From: Phytopseudomonas punonensis | GTDB lineage: Bacteria > Pseudomonadota > Gammaproteobacteria > Pseudomonadales > Pseudomonadaceae | DNA length: 64,000 nt | Direction of reading: 5' to 3' | Assembly (NCBI RefSeq): GCF_900142655.1 | Contig: NZ_FRBQ01000003.1 | Span: 374,060-438,059, forward strand | Part shown: positions 9,501-17,883 of the stretch, in pieces | How positions within the stretch are numbered: the first letter of the stretch is position 1 | How the letters are laid out: every line of letters starts with the position of its first letter | Translations under genes and position numbers: made by a program | Notes under the pieces: model-generated | Told to the model about the DNA's origin: nothing | The model's database searches: none | The model's input: only the letters and a program-made list of their open reading frames with translations

Positions 9501-10610
9501 AATGCCGCCAACGAGTGCCTGGCGTATTGCGATGGCGACACCACGCGGATCAATCACGCCAGCGAGTTCGATACTTCTGTCGCTCGCTGGCTGGAGGGCA
9601 TGCAGGTACTGCTGGTCGACGACAGCGCCATCAATCTCGAGGTCGCCAGCTTGCTGCTTGCCCAGCAAGGTGCCCAGGTGCAGACATGCGGCAATGGTCG
9701 TGAGGCCCTTGAGCGTCTCGAGCGGCTGCCCGATCATTTCGATGCCGTACTGATGGATGTGCAGATGCCCGAAATGGATGGCTATGAAGCAACCCGCAGG
9801 CTACGCAGCGATCTTGGGCTGACTCTTCTGCCTGTGCTCGCCTTGACGGCCGGCGCCATGGCCGAGGAACGTCAGCAGGCCCAGGCGGCAGGCATGGATG
9901 ATTTCCTGACCAAGCCTCTGGAACCTTCTGCCCTGATCCGTGCCCTGCGCCTTGCCGTCGAGCGCAAGCGTGGGCGTCCGTTATCGGTGCTGCCGCTGTC
10001 TTCGCCAAACAAAGGCCCGGACGATTGGCCCATTATTGAGGGAATTGATGGCCAGGATGTCGCACATCGGCTGGGAGATGATCAGGCGCTGTTCCAGTCC
10101 TCGCTGAAGCGTTTCTTCGCGGACTTCGTGGAGCTAGCTGACCGCCGCCTCCTATCGCAGCCTCCCCAAGAGCTGGCGGCGCGCTTGCACAAGCTACGGG
10201 GAACCGCGGCGTTGCTGGGTGCCAAGGACCTCGCCACTCGCGCGGGAAATGCAGAGCAGCTACTGCGTGAGGGGGCGGCCGATGCCGTTACGAAGCCTGC
10301 GCTCGAGGCGCTGTTGGCTGCCTATACCGAGCTGGAGGGTCACACCCGCCAGTTCCGCGAGATGGCACCCTCGTTGCCAGCGGACGATACCGATCAAGCC
10401 CAGGCGCACCGGGCGCTTGCCGTGCTTGAAGAACAATTGCGCAACCGCGACATGGCTGCATTGGAAACCTTTGCCCATGCAGCCAGTGCCATTCGCGAGA
10501 TGGCGGGTGATTCTCAAGTGGCCGAGATGTGGCAGGCAGTCGACAATCTGGATTACGCGTCGGCGCTGGTGTTGCTAAACCAGGCCCGCGCCAAGACCAA
10601 GGAGCGTTAA
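6531..10610 (+). CDS. large hybrid histidine kinase: CHASE-PAS-PAS-HisKA-HATPase-REC-REC-HPt
   Basis: 1359 residues. A transmembrane helix (about 8-26) and a CHASE-type periplasmic sensor (about 45-290) precede transmembrane helix 2 (about 306-328). Two PAS domains follow (about 344-450 and 485-615), then HisKA with His648 in NMSHEIRTPMNA and an HATPase with DTGCGI and GTGLGLSV boxes. A first receiver-like segment (about 880-1005) has Ala935 where the phospho-Asp should be. The second receiver is intact (Asp1030, Asp1031, phospho-Asp1076 in LMDVQMPEMDG). A C-terminal HPt domain has His1220 in LHKLRGTAALLGA. The intact parts give a full His-Asp-His relay. The next gene, a REC-GGDEF protein, starts 4 bp later and is the obvious phosphate acceptor. 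Confidence 0.92.
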   Translation: MKVFSPARITFWMAFVLMLGVTISWLVEREQDKEIEKHVERALADVSREVEIDLFARLRVYEYRLRGMRGAVHMLDANNVSTSIMRRYSQGRNLDKEYPGARGFGFIRRVAAENEADYVKKIRVEGQPEFSVKQFQKHDGERFIIQFIDPLERNVQAIGLDVASETVRRIAAVGSMRTGQATLSGPITLLQDSGQKLSSFLFLLPVYSTPEIPPESQREAMVIGWTYAPLVMREVMGNLNLPDHRLHLKLYDVASTGEQLIYETLEDGPEPELLHTRSLEREVYGRLWRLEVSAHPLFVEAVDPTPPGRFFLIGLLASILLTGLVGTLLVARQRKQQVAAEQGRLATIVENSSDAIIGEALDGRIITWNRAAEVMFGYDEAEVLGRPLAPLLVPAARLAEDEELLERVGRGDRGAPLETQRLHKSGRLIDVTITCSFIREADGRILGAAKMMHDISDSKRVQRYLMEFNAELEQQVSERTAELSRVAGLLQTVLDASSEVSIIATDVQGEIIVFNRGAQLLLGYSAEETIGRKSVLDFHLQSEIEARVEELTAEYGDSLEGVDVFRYKPDKEGAETRQWTYVRKDGSQVPVSMVVTPIRMESGELSGYLGIAQDVTERLQSSEQLHAAKAQAEAANAAKSLFLANMSHEIRTPMNAVIGVAHLLQNTPLDDQQRMLLGKLQIAGRSLLGIINDILDIAKIEAGAMKLENAPFSPGQVMDDLVQLFTPQAEFKGLQFTVETVGPLPGSLLGDALRINQILMNLIGNALKFTTTGSVKVTLGCDQQPDAACWLHIGVADTGCGIAEDVAEQLFSPFTQADASTTRRFGGTGLGLSVVRGLAEQMGGRVGVRSQLGAGSEFTVDLPLQITNESDEHARSDKALDVWLLGDGLDEAQKLTRLAKGLGWRTTDVAGPTDLQALLERPCTQEHRLPDVLLASLGQARVLRQVLQRSGCERLPLLLVEHAHQSAMQSEPLEPWQRVVPSPLDGARLFNAANECLAYCDGDTTRINHASEFDTSVARWLEGMQVLLVDDSAINLEVASLLLAQQGAQVQTCGNGREALERLERLPDHFDAVLMDVQMPEMDGYEATRRLRSDLGLTLLPVLALTAGAMAEERQQAQAAGMDDFLTKPLEPSALIRALRLAVERKRGRPLSVLPLSSPNKGPDDWPIIEGIDGQDVAHRLGDDQALFQSSLKRFFADFVELADRRLLSQPPQELAARLHKLRGTAALLGAKDLATRAGNAEQLLREGAADAVTKPALEALLAAYTELEGHTRQFREMAPSLPADDTDQAQAHRALAVLEEQLRNRDMAALETFAHAASAIREMAGDSQVAEMWQAVDNLDYASALVLLNQARAKTKER

Positions 10611-10614
10611 AACG

Positions 10615-11610
10615 ATGGAGCGCGCTACTACGATATTGATAGTTGACGATGATGTTTCTGCCGTCCGAGCCGTCAGCAAGGCCATCTCGGGGCTTGGTCA
10701 GGTTCTGTTCGCGACCCAGGGCGACGCTGCTGTTGAGTTGGCTCGTCAGCAGCAGCCCGACCTGATACTGCTTGATGCGCAGATGCCAGGCATCAGCGGC
10801 TTTGAGGTCTGCCGCATTCTCAAGGGCGACCCATCGACCAGCAACATTCCAGTGATCTTCGTCACCGCCCATACCGAAGCGAGCATGGAGGAGGAGGGGC
10901 TGGAGCTCGGCGCCGTGGATTTCATCGGCAAGCCAATCCGCCCTGCCATCGTCGCCGCGCGGGTCAAAACCCATCTTCATCTGAAGCTGGCAATGGACCG
11001 ATTGAACCGCCAGGCGCAGACCGACGGCATGACCGGATTGGCCAACAGACGTGCGCTGGATCAGTCGATCGAGCGCGAATGGCAGTCGGTACTGCGCACG
11101 CAACGTGCGTTTTCGCTGTTACTGCTCGATATCGATTTCTTCAAGCGCTACAACGACCATTACGGCCATCTTATGGGCGATGAATGCCTGAGCGCTGTCG
11201 CGCGCGTGCTTGCACGCTGTGCAGAGCGCCCCATGGATCTGGCGGCACGGTATGGGGGCGAGGAGTTCGCGATCGTGCTGCCCGAAACCACGCGTGATGG
11301 CGCATGCCGGGTTGCCGACAAGGTCATCGAAAATGTACGCGCCTTGAACATTGCGCATGCCACGAGTGAGCTTGGCGTTGTGACTGTGTCAGTGGGTGTG
11401 GCGAGTTTCGATGCACAGAGCGCCGGCTGGAGCCTGCTGAATCAAGCATCAGCCAACCCATCGGAGCTGCTGTTCAGCGCTGCCCAATTGCTCAGCGTGG
11501 CAGACAAGGCGCTCTATGCCGCCAAACAATCTGGACGTAACAGCAGTCGGTTCGAGGCGATAGAAGCGCGAGCCTTCGATGAACCGGGCATGCTCACAAG
11601 CTCCAACTGA
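10615..11610 (+). CDS. REC-GGDEF response regulator, diguanylate cyclase
   Basis: 331 residues. The N-terminal receiver has Asp10-12 acidic residues in LIVDDDV and phospho-acceptor Asp54 in LILLDAQMPG. The GGDEF domain carries GGEEF at 214-218 in ARYGGEEFAIVLPE, and an RxxD inhibitory site (Arg205-Asp208) five residues before it, so a product-inhibited active cyclase is expected. The overall plan resembles WspR and PleD-type regulators. The gene begins 4 bp after the CHASE hybrid kinase with an HPt domain, so a kinase to cyclase relay is the simplest reading. A C-terminal tail of about 20 residues is poorly conserved in appearance. Confidence 0.92.
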   Translation: MERATTILIVDDDVSAVRAVSKAISGLGQVLFATQGDAAVELARQQQPDLILLDAQMPGISGFEVCRILKGDPSTSNIPVIFVTAHTEASMEEEGLELGAVDFIGKPIRPAIVAARVKTHLHLKLAMDRLNRQAQTDGMTGLANRRALDQSIEREWQSVLRTQRAFSLLLLDIDFFKRYNDHYGHLMGDECLSAVARVLARCAERPMDLAARYGGEEFAIVLPETTRDGACRVADKVIENVRALNIAHATSELGVVTVSVGVASFDAQSAGWSLLNQASANPSELLFSAAQLLSVADKALYAAKQSGRNSSRFEAIEARAFDEPGMLTSSN

Positions 11611-11641
11611 GATACACCTGGCGCGTCATGCCGAGCTGCAG

Positions 11642-11665
11642 GCGATCTGGCCTCTCTCAGATCGC
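11642..11665 (+). terminator. candidate terminator hairpin at the end of the signalling cluster
   Basis: GCGATCTG and CAGATCGC pair around an eight-base loop and are followed by TTTCG. It lies 32 bp after the GGDEF stop and overlaps the 3' end of the convergent hypothetical gene. The T tract is short, so termination is plausible but not certain. Confidence 0.45.
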
Positions 11666-12091
11666 TTTCGAGTTGGGGTAAGTCGCCAGATACCGCGATA
11701 GTTCATCTCTACCAAGCGCCCGGTAAGGTGCGCCTGGGCCATCGCCCGGGATGAAGTATGTGTCTGCGTTTGGGTATCTGTCCCGCGCTTTGACAACATT
11801 GTCCGGCGGTAACCAGGGCAGAACTATCGAGCCCGTCTGAAACGAACTGCAGCCGCATAGCGAGACAAGATGGATCGTTCTTTCTCCGCCATGCCTGAGA
11901 ACCGTTACCTCGTGTTCATTGAGAAGCTGCTTTGCAGTCATGGCGCCAAGAAGCTTCTCCAGAGGGGCGTTGAGGTTTCTAATGTCCCTTGGTACTGCCA
12001 GGAGGGTGTGGCGGTGTTTGTCCATCGCCAGTCCTAGAACTCGGACGAGTTCGTCCGGGCAAATACCGTACTTGAGGGTGTGGTACAGCAT
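11657..12091 (-). CDS. hypothetical protein, about 144 aa
   Basis: I do not recognise this protein. It has mixed composition, no membrane helix, and a Cys-rich patch (SLCGCSSFQTG) near the middle. An ATG at 12091 is preferred because AGGA lies 8 bases upstream; an in-frame ATG three codons earlier (12100) is possible but has no space for a ribosome site. It is convergent with the GGDEF gene and on the same strand as the next small membrane gene, from which it is separated by about 95 bp. Reading frame and ribosome site support a real gene; function is unknown. Confidence 0.55.
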   Translation of the reverse strand: MLYHTLKYGICPDELVRVLGLAMDKHRHTLLAVPRDIRNLNAPLEKLLGAMTAKQLLNEHEVTVLRHGGERTIHLVSLCGCSSFQTGSIVLPWLPPDNVVKARDRYPNADTYFIPGDGPGAPYRALGRDELSRYLATYPNSKAI

Positions 12092-12185
12092 GCTTTGCAT
12101 CCTTGCGTCGTTGATCCAGATCCTTGAGGAACCAAGGTGTTAGATAGAGCCCCCTGGGTCGCATAAACTAGATTCCCTGTGCGAC

Positions 12186-12614
12186 TCAGCCCTTTGATTC
12201 CCAGCCATTGACGACGCTATCGTCAATGGTGATACGCAATCCGTAGCGGTTCTTGCCTTGAAGGCGATATTTCCAGACCTCACGCATTTTAGTTTTCAGA
12301 TATTTCTGATCGATAGCGCTTGGGGCGCTAATCGAGTCGATGAGTTGCGACTGCGTCATGCCATCCCAGATGTTCCCATTGAATATCGCCTGCACCGTCG
12401 CCTCGTCGCCGTAGCGACTGCGCAAATACTTCAGGCGGTTTGCGCGCTTACGATATCGATAGAGTAGATAAAGGGCGGCAGCTGAAACTGTTGTGCCGAG
12501 CAGAGCCGGCCAGGCACCCGCTTCAGATACTTTTTGGAAGACGAATAGGGGAATGCCGATAAACAGCACAAGCCCAAATAAGGCCTGCTGATCCTTTGTG
12601 CTGATTTTTGCCAT
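12186..12614 (-). CDS. small membrane protein of unknown function
   Basis: 142 residues from an ATG at 12614 with AGGT upstream; a GTG two codons earlier is an alternative. Two hydrophobic helices occupy about 12-29 and 34-52, followed by a basic stretch (YRYRKRANRLKYLRSRYG) and a soluble C-terminal domain with the pattern IFNGNIWDGMTQSQLIDS and KTKMREVWKYRLQGKNRYG. Comparable C-terminal domains occur in small bacterial membrane proteins of unknown role. The positive-inside rule places the C-terminal domain in the cytoplasm. No function is assigned. Confidence 0.7.
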   Translation of the reverse strand: MAKISTKDQQALFGLVLFIGIPLFVFQKVSEAGAWPALLGTTVSAAALYLLYRYRKRANRLKYLRSRYGDEATVQAIFNGNIWDGMTQSQLIDSISAPSAIDQKYLKTKMREVWKYRLQGKNRYGLRITIDDSVVNGWESKG

Positions 12615-12855
12615 GACCACGACCTGAGTATTCTGCCTCTTGCGTCAGATGGAAACCATAGAAACCATCGTTTCAAACTATCCAAGCCCGGTGACCACCT
12701 CGAAGCACAAAGCACTGGTTTTGGAGCAGCATAGAAGTTTGAAACTAGTACCGGCTGTCGTCGTTGAAGAACGCGAGAAAAATGGTCACACCTTTTGATG
12801 TTGAAACGAATTCAAATGTGCTACGGATAAAGTTGTTTGAATCACCCTTACATCA

Positions 12856-15318
12856 TTAAGTTGACGGCTGCAGTGGTTTTTGCTCTTGCACGTTATGCAG
12901 ATTTACATCTACCAGTCTGTAAGGCACCGAGATGCCTGCCTGTTGTAAAGCTGCCAGTAGTCGAGTAAGTATCTCGCCACGTAGCTTTGCCCAGATGCTT
13001 ATATCGTGCGTCCATGCGCTTATGGTGAAGTTTAGGGCGCCGTCACCGTAGCCGGTCATCATGACCAGGGGAGCAGGTTGTTCTGCCACACCTGGCACTT
13101 CACGCAAGGCATTACTCAAGACGCTCATGACCATCAATGGAGCAGAACCGTAGGCGACGTGTACCGGTATTTCAATGCGGCGACTTTTATCAAACATAGT
13201 CCAGTTGGTAAGGTTACAATTGAGTAGCATTCCGTTAGGTACGACCACATCTGCACCATCGGCCGTTCGAATTATGGTTGAGCGTAAGCTGATCTCGCGC
13301 ACCGTACCAGCCGTTCCAGCCGCATCGACTAGGTCTCCAGGTTGGATCGGCCGTTCGAACATAAGCACCAGACCGGACACGAAGTTGTTCACCACGTTCT
13401 GTAATCCGAATCCTATGCCAACACCCAATGCGCCGAATATCAAGGCCAGTTGACTGACCTTGAACCCTGCCGCAGACAGTGACACCAACAAGCCGAATAG
13501 CAGAACGGCGTAGTAACTAAGCGATGCAATGCTATTGCCGACTCCTCTTGGCAACTTGGCATGGTTGGGTAGTTCTGCACGAAGCAGTCGGCGTACGACA
13601 CGAGCCGCCCACAAGGCGAGCCAGGCCGACAGCATAAATACCAGCAAATCACCAAGGTTTACCGAAACCTCTCCCACCTCAATGCCAAACTCCATGACTG
13701 CACTACTCACGCTATAAAGCGGTCGCAGCACGCGGAATCTATCCATGCTGTATAAGAGCCAGCCAATTGCTGCGCCAAACATCAATAGGCGAGTGAATGC
13801 CGATTGCAAAGCCACTTCCTGATGCAGCACAAAATGACGATTGGCAAGTTCGGGTTGCCCTAGCAAGGCACGAAACAGTCCCACACAGGCGGACACACCT
13901 GCATAGAGCAACAGGGCCATGTATCCGCTATCGATTACGCCACTGGTCAGCGTCTCGGCCAATGAAATATTCCCGAGGATGTTGGCGGCAACGGCTACCA
14001 TCAGCATTGCTGACGCTGCCCAGCCAATGGGGCGCATTATTCGTTGCAATCGACTATCACGCTTCTGGGCTGATGGGGCTGCATGCCACAACAACCAGAG
14101 GGTGAGCATCAGTGCAAGGCCAGTCATTGCAAGAAGGTAAGTTCGATAGATCTCGGTATCGCCCGCAGTCACAATTCCAAGGCGATCAAGGCCGTACATC
14201 GCGATAGCAATATATGGCCACATTCCAAGCGCGCGCAGTACACCACTGGGCAACAACCGTAGGACGGGTATTAGCGCTACCAGCAGCGCGGCTTCTTGAG
14301 CTAACAACGGAGCATCTGGCTCTATTACCAAGACGGCAAGCATGCATAGCAGCAGCCAGGTTGAGAAAGGCCGTCGTAATGCACGTGCCATGTGATGCAC
14401 TTCTTGCTTTTGGGGCATCGTGCGACGGCTACGGACGACCAGCCATAAAATTAGCGGGAGCAGCAGAATCTGCAGCAGCGTGAGAGCCTGCTGATTGCGA
14501 GTACCAGCCGAGTGGTAGTCGCGCGCGAATTGTTCTTCTATCTCCAGGCCTCGCCATATGGCAGACCAACTTGAAGCTTCTTCTGTACGAGGCCCAAAGC
14601 CCTGCCATAGAGGCGCTACATCAACTCTTAACAAACGCCGATCCAAATCATCAAGTGCTGCAGCCACCTCGTTGCTACCTGCTTCGATAAGGGCTTTGAG
14701 GTCACTTGCTTGCTGCATGAGCGCGAACTGCCGAGCAAGTTCATCGCTTAGACCGGACTCGGCAGCCGTGATCTGCATCAGTATGCTATCGATGCGATCG
14801 GAGAGAACTGGAGGTAGCTCGTCTAGCAACCCCGCAGCCTGAGTAGATGCCCAGACGGAGCGGCGCTGAGCCAATTGCAGCGCACTGCCGGAGTAGGGGC
14901 CAAATGCGCGGCGCGCCTCCATTTCCCAGCGCTCTAGGCGACGAGCATCGAAATGCCAATGTCGAGCCAGGCTCTCAATGCGCATTACGGGCAATTCACC
15001 ATATAAGACGCTGTGTGAAGTCTGCTGTTTGGCGTGAACTGGTCGAGCAATGTCATTGAGCGAAACACTTAAGTGCTCAACCGGGTCAGGCGAGGCCAGC
15101 AGACGCTTTGCCCAGTCCACTCGCTGCTGATCTTCTTCGGCACGTTCTAGAATATGCGTCAGAGCAATGGGCTCTGCTCTGGTCGAAGGTGTGTCCGGTG
15201 TTACTGTACTGTCGGTAAAGGGGGCTGCATTGGTTAACCCCGTAATGCACATAAGAAATGCAGCCGTGACCCACCACCAAACAGTGTAAGGCAAGGTTAA
15301 ATTCTGCATCACGCGCAT
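12856..15318 (-). CDS. large MscS-family mechanosensitive channel
   Basis: About 820 residues, far longer than the 286-residue MscS core, so of the multi-helix MscK/MscM-like type. An N-terminal signal sequence (WWWVTAAFLMCITGLTNA) is followed by a predicted periplasmic helical region to about residue 270, then a series of transmembrane helices. The C-terminal MscS module has the pore-helix glycine/alanine pattern (GALGVGIGFGLQNVVNNF), then the beta domain with FERPIQPGDLV and VVVPNGMLL. ATG at 15318 is used because the signal peptide follows directly; an in-frame ATG at 15363 is also possible and neither has a good ribosome site. It probably relieves turgor on osmotic downshock. Confidence 0.88.
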   Translation of the reverse strand: MRVMQNLTLPYTVWWWVTAAFLMCITGLTNAAPFTDSTVTPDTPSTRAEPIALTHILERAEEDQQRVDWAKRLLASPDPVEHLSVSLNDIARPVHAKQQTSHSVLYGELPVMRIESLARHWHFDARRLERWEMEARRAFGPYSGSALQLAQRRSVWASTQAAGLLDELPPVLSDRIDSILMQITAAESGLSDELARQFALMQQASDLKALIEAGSNEVAAALDDLDRRLLRVDVAPLWQGFGPRTEEASSWSAIWRGLEIEEQFARDYHSAGTRNQQALTLLQILLLPLILWLVVRSRRTMPQKQEVHHMARALRRPFSTWLLLCMLAVLVIEPDAPLLAQEAALLVALIPVLRLLPSGVLRALGMWPYIAIAMYGLDRLGIVTAGDTEIYRTYLLAMTGLALMLTLWLLWHAAPSAQKRDSRLQRIMRPIGWAASAMLMVAVAANILGNISLAETLTSGVIDSGYMALLLYAGVSACVGLFRALLGQPELANRHFVLHQEVALQSAFTRLLMFGAAIGWLLYSMDRFRVLRPLYSVSSAVMEFGIEVGEVSVNLGDLLVFMLSAWLALWAARVVRRLLRAELPNHAKLPRGVGNSIASLSYYAVLLFGLLVSLSAAGFKVSQLALIFGALGVGIGFGLQNVVNNFVSGLVLMFERPIQPGDLVDAAGTAGTVREISLRSTIIRTADGADVVVPNGMLLNCNLTNWTMFDKSRRIEIPVHVAYGSAPLMVMSVLSNALREVPGVAEQPAPLVMMTGYGDGALNFTISAWTHDISIWAKLRGEILTRLLAALQQAGISVPYRLVDVNLHNVQEQKPLQPST

Positions 15319-15559
15319 TATCGGATCGTCCGTGGTAAGCAGTTCGGTTATCTGCTTGGTCATCGAGGTGCAGAAGCTGTCACCGCTAAAACCTAGACTA
15401 AAAACCTCATACCCGCAGTAAACGCCTTAATCTACCTCTTCCCTCAATGAGGAATCGGCAGACACGGAACACAGCCAGCCCTGCACGATTCGCACCTAAG
15501 GCATGTTGGAAATTCAGTGACGATTGAGCGATCCAAAGCGTATTATCGATGCAGCAATG

Positions 15560-15700
15560 AGTAGGGCGTGGCGACTGCTGGAGACCAGCCTTTAACGCCT
15601 TCTTGATCGAGCTCCTTGCGCATTAGTCGAGCGACCCAGTGTAGACACCACGCTTGCCCATTGCCGACAGCTCAGCTTCGATGCGGAGATGGCCTGTAAT
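15560..15700 (-). pseudogene. possible decayed IS3-type transposase fragment
   Basis: On the reverse strand one frame reads GHLRIEAELSAMGKRG (starting near 15694). After a frame change another reads VARLMRKELDQEGVKG (about 15635-15587). Together they recall the segment around RI-x-AEL and RVARLMR in IS3-family OrfB transposases. The frames are interrupted and no terminal inverted repeats were recognised, so this is at best a short relic. The stretch from 15364 to 15835 holds no other gene I can support. Confidence 0.3.
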
Positions 15701-15835
15701 CAGGTTCGTTGGCTGCGGTTTTTTCGTATGCGAACTGTTCGAATACTCTTCACCTCTGCATATCCATGGACATCATAAATTTAGCGTGAGCCCAAGGCTG
15801 CCGCCAAGTTTGTGTATGTCCATGCTTTGACAGCT

Positions 15836-16204
15836 TTCCTTTACATCGACGATCGCTTCCGCGGCGTGCATGGCACTCGCTCGGTAACCACCACGTACAC
15901 CTACGATATCGTGCGCCTGGGGCTGGCGGGCGGTGATTGGGTGGATGTGACCACGGCGGTGGAGCCCGAGGTCGAGCGACGCGTCGGGCCGCTGCAGATT
16001 CTCGCTTACGACATTCCCCAGGGCTGCTGCGCGGCTTACTACCCAGAGTGCAATCCGCTGGTGCCGCTGTGGCACCACGCCGAGCGCAGCAAGGTACCTG
16101 CGGCCAAATCGATTCCGGTGAGGCTGAGGCTGAGGCTGAGCAGCGCGGTGGCGTTCGGCGATGCGCGCCCGCAGCGGACGATGTTGATCGCCGCGCAGCG
16201 TTGA
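15836..16204 (+). pseudogene. 3' remnant of a YdeP/FdhF-like molybdopterin oxidoreductase gene
   Basis: The frame encodes DDRFRGVHGTRSV, then LGLAGGDWVDV, then LAYDIPQGCCAAYYPECNPL and SKVPAAKSIPVRL. This is recognisably the C-terminal molydopterin-dinucleotide-binding end of the YdeP-like oxidoreductase family, whose full proteins are about 750 residues. Homology starts abruptly near 15836 with no upstream coding sequence, so only the last 100 or so residues remain. After the normal C-terminus the frame runs on through a GAGGCT triplication (about 16121-16139) into unrelated residues before stopping. It is almost certainly non-functional, left by a deletion near the possible IS relic. Confidence 0.7.
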
Positions 16205-16422
16205 TCGGCTTCAACAATGCTCCAACCGTCGCGCTTGTTTGAACAAGCGAAACGGCGGGGCAATCCTCGAGATAGAGCGGTTTCTGCCCACTGCTCGGAC
16301 GGGTTGAACTTCAAGCGGCGGGCTTTCCTCCCAACTTGGAACGCAGGTGATTTTACCTGCGGCGATTGCGCTTCAAACGTGGCGGCAACCGTGAATCCAC
16401 CAGCAACCAGCAGGAGAATCCG

Positions 16423-17328
16423 ATGACCCGCAACACCACCAACCAGTTCGCGATGCAGAACCCGTTGACCCAGTACCCGCAACCTGAATTTCCCGCACAG
16501 CGCCAGACCGAGCCAGGCCTGGATCTGAAAATGACCCCCGAACCGGACCATGGCGAAGAGAGCTACGTCGGCTTCGGGCGCCTGGCCGGGCGCAAGGCGC
16601 TGATCACCGGCGCCGACTCCGGCATCGGCCGCGCCGCAGCCATCGCCTATGCCCGCGAAGGTGCGGACATCGTGCTCAACTACTTGCCCGAGGAAGAGCC
16701 GGACGCCCAGGAAGTGATCAAGCTGATCGAGGCCGAGGGGCGTCGTGCGGTGGCCATTCCCGGCGACCTGAAAGACGAAGCCTTTTGCGTATCGCTGGTA
16801 CGCGATGCCGTCAGTGCACTTGGCGGTCTGGACATTCTGGTCAACGTGGCCGGCAAGCAGATCACCCAGAAGCATATTTCGGAGATCACTACCGAGCAGT
16901 TCGACCACACCTTCAAGACCAATGTCTACGCCATGTTCTGGCTCTGCAAGGCAGCCGTGGCGTATATGCCACCGGGGGCGGCGATCATCAACACGGCGTC
17001 GATCCAGTCCTATGATCCGTCCGGCACGCTGCTTGATTACGCCTCCACCAAGGCTGCCATCGTCGCCTTCACCAAGGCGCTGTCGAGCCAAGTGATCGAA
17101 CAGGGCATTCGCGTCAACGCGGTCGCGCCGGGGCCGATCTGGACAGTGCTGCAGCCCACCGATGGTCAGCCGCACGAGAAGATCCCGACTTTCGGCTCCC
17201 AAGTGCCGATGAAGCGCCCGGGCCAGCCTGCCGAATGTGCACCGTTGTATGTGTTGCTGGCTTCCCAGGAGTCGAGCTACATCACGGGTGAAACCTTTGG
17301 GGTTACCGGCGGCAACCCGCTGCCATAA
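16423..17328 (+). CDS. yghA: YghA-type short-chain dehydrogenase/aldehyde reductase
   Basis: 301 residues from ATG 16423 with AGGAG seven bases upstream. It has the long N-terminal extension typical of YghA-like SDRs (residues 1-50, with [17 protein letters not shown]). The Rossmann core follows: TGADSGIG cofactor motif at 62-69, NVAG at 141-144, catalytic Ser193, and YASTK with Tyr206 and Lys210. Related enzymes reduce aldehydes with NADPH and are commonly induced in stationary phase or stress. It stands next to several small stress-type genes. A GC-rich inverted repeat follows the stop. The symbol is by family resemblance. Confidence 0.88.
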   Translation: MTRNTTNQFAMQNPLTQYPQPEFPAQRQTEPGLDLKMTPEPDHGEESYVGFGRLAGRKALITGADSGIGRAAAIAYAREGADIVLNYLPEEEPDAQEVIKLIEAEGRRAVAIPGDLKDEAFCVSLVRDAVSALGGLDILVNVAGKQITQKHISEITTEQFDHTFKTNVYAMFWLCKAAVAYMPPGAAIINTASIQSYDPSGTLLDYASTKAAIVAFTKALSSQVIEQGIRVNAVAPGPIWTVLQPTDGQPHEKIPTFGSQVPMKRPGQPAECAPLYVLLASQESSYITGETFGVTGGNPLP

Positions 17329-17333
17329 CCTGT

Positions 17334-17365
17334 TGCGGCCTGCAGTACGCCCGCTGTGGGCCGCA
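17334..17365 (+). terminator. candidate terminator after the yghA-like gene
   Basis: TGCGGCC (17334-17340) pairs with GGCCGCA (17359-17365) across an 18-base loop, followed by TCTTATT. The long loop makes this a weak candidate. Confidence 0.35.
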
Positions 17366-17446
17366 TCTTATTGCGTTCGGTTGCTACTGATTCAGTAAAT
17401 GCGCTGATCGACCGACGATATGGCCAGCCAGCGATAGCGGTGTCGC

Positions 17447-17665
17447 TCAATCGTCGAGTTTGCGTCTGGCCTGTTCGGATGCCTGACGAATCTTTTCCGC
17501 TTCCTGCTCCTTGGTCTTGATCGAGGTCGGCGTAATCGCCCGGTCGACCGCTTCGGTCTTTTCGCCGGGGCGCTGGTTTTCCTTTTTCACCACGTTGACG
17601 TCTTCGCCTTCCACGTCCTTGGCAGGGCTGTTCGGTGGTGTCTGGTCGATAGGTTTCTGGCTCAT
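17447..17665 (-). CDS. small hydrophilic protein of unknown function
   Basis: 72 residues, very charged and without hydrophobic segments: a proline-rich start (MSQKPIDQTPPNSPAKD) followed by alternating Lys and Glu, likely disordered or helical. AGGGA eight bases before the ATG supports translation. I cannot name a family. The position beside a yghA-like dehydrogenase and other small genes suggests stress induction, which is inference only. Confidence 0.65.
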   Translation of the reverse strand: MSQKPIDQTPPNSPAKDVEGEDVNVVKKENQRPGEKTEAVDRAITPTSIKTKEQEAEKIRQASEQARRKLDD

Positions 17666-17883
17666 TGGAGAGTCCCTTTTGGCTGAGTGAACAGGCCTTT
17701 AGATGCACGCCCCTGATAGTTACGAGGCCTCGATCGGCCTGCGAGTTCGAACAATTGATGGACTGTGTCCGGATGCTTCGAAAGCGCGTATTTCGGGCGT
17801 TTGCACTGCAGAAAACCGGAATCTATGGGCCTCACCCGGATCGAATTTAGAGACAGCCAATAACCACCATGCGGGAGAACACC

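Noticed and set aside
12555..12562. GCCGATAA resembling a FliA -10 box
   Set aside because: It lies inside a coding region, has no TAAAGTTT-like -35 at 11-base spacing, and points away from any suitable gene.
16121..16139. GAGGCT tandem repeat as a possible VNTR
   Set aside because: Only about three copies; more likely part of the decay of the molybdoenzyme remnant than a functional repeat.
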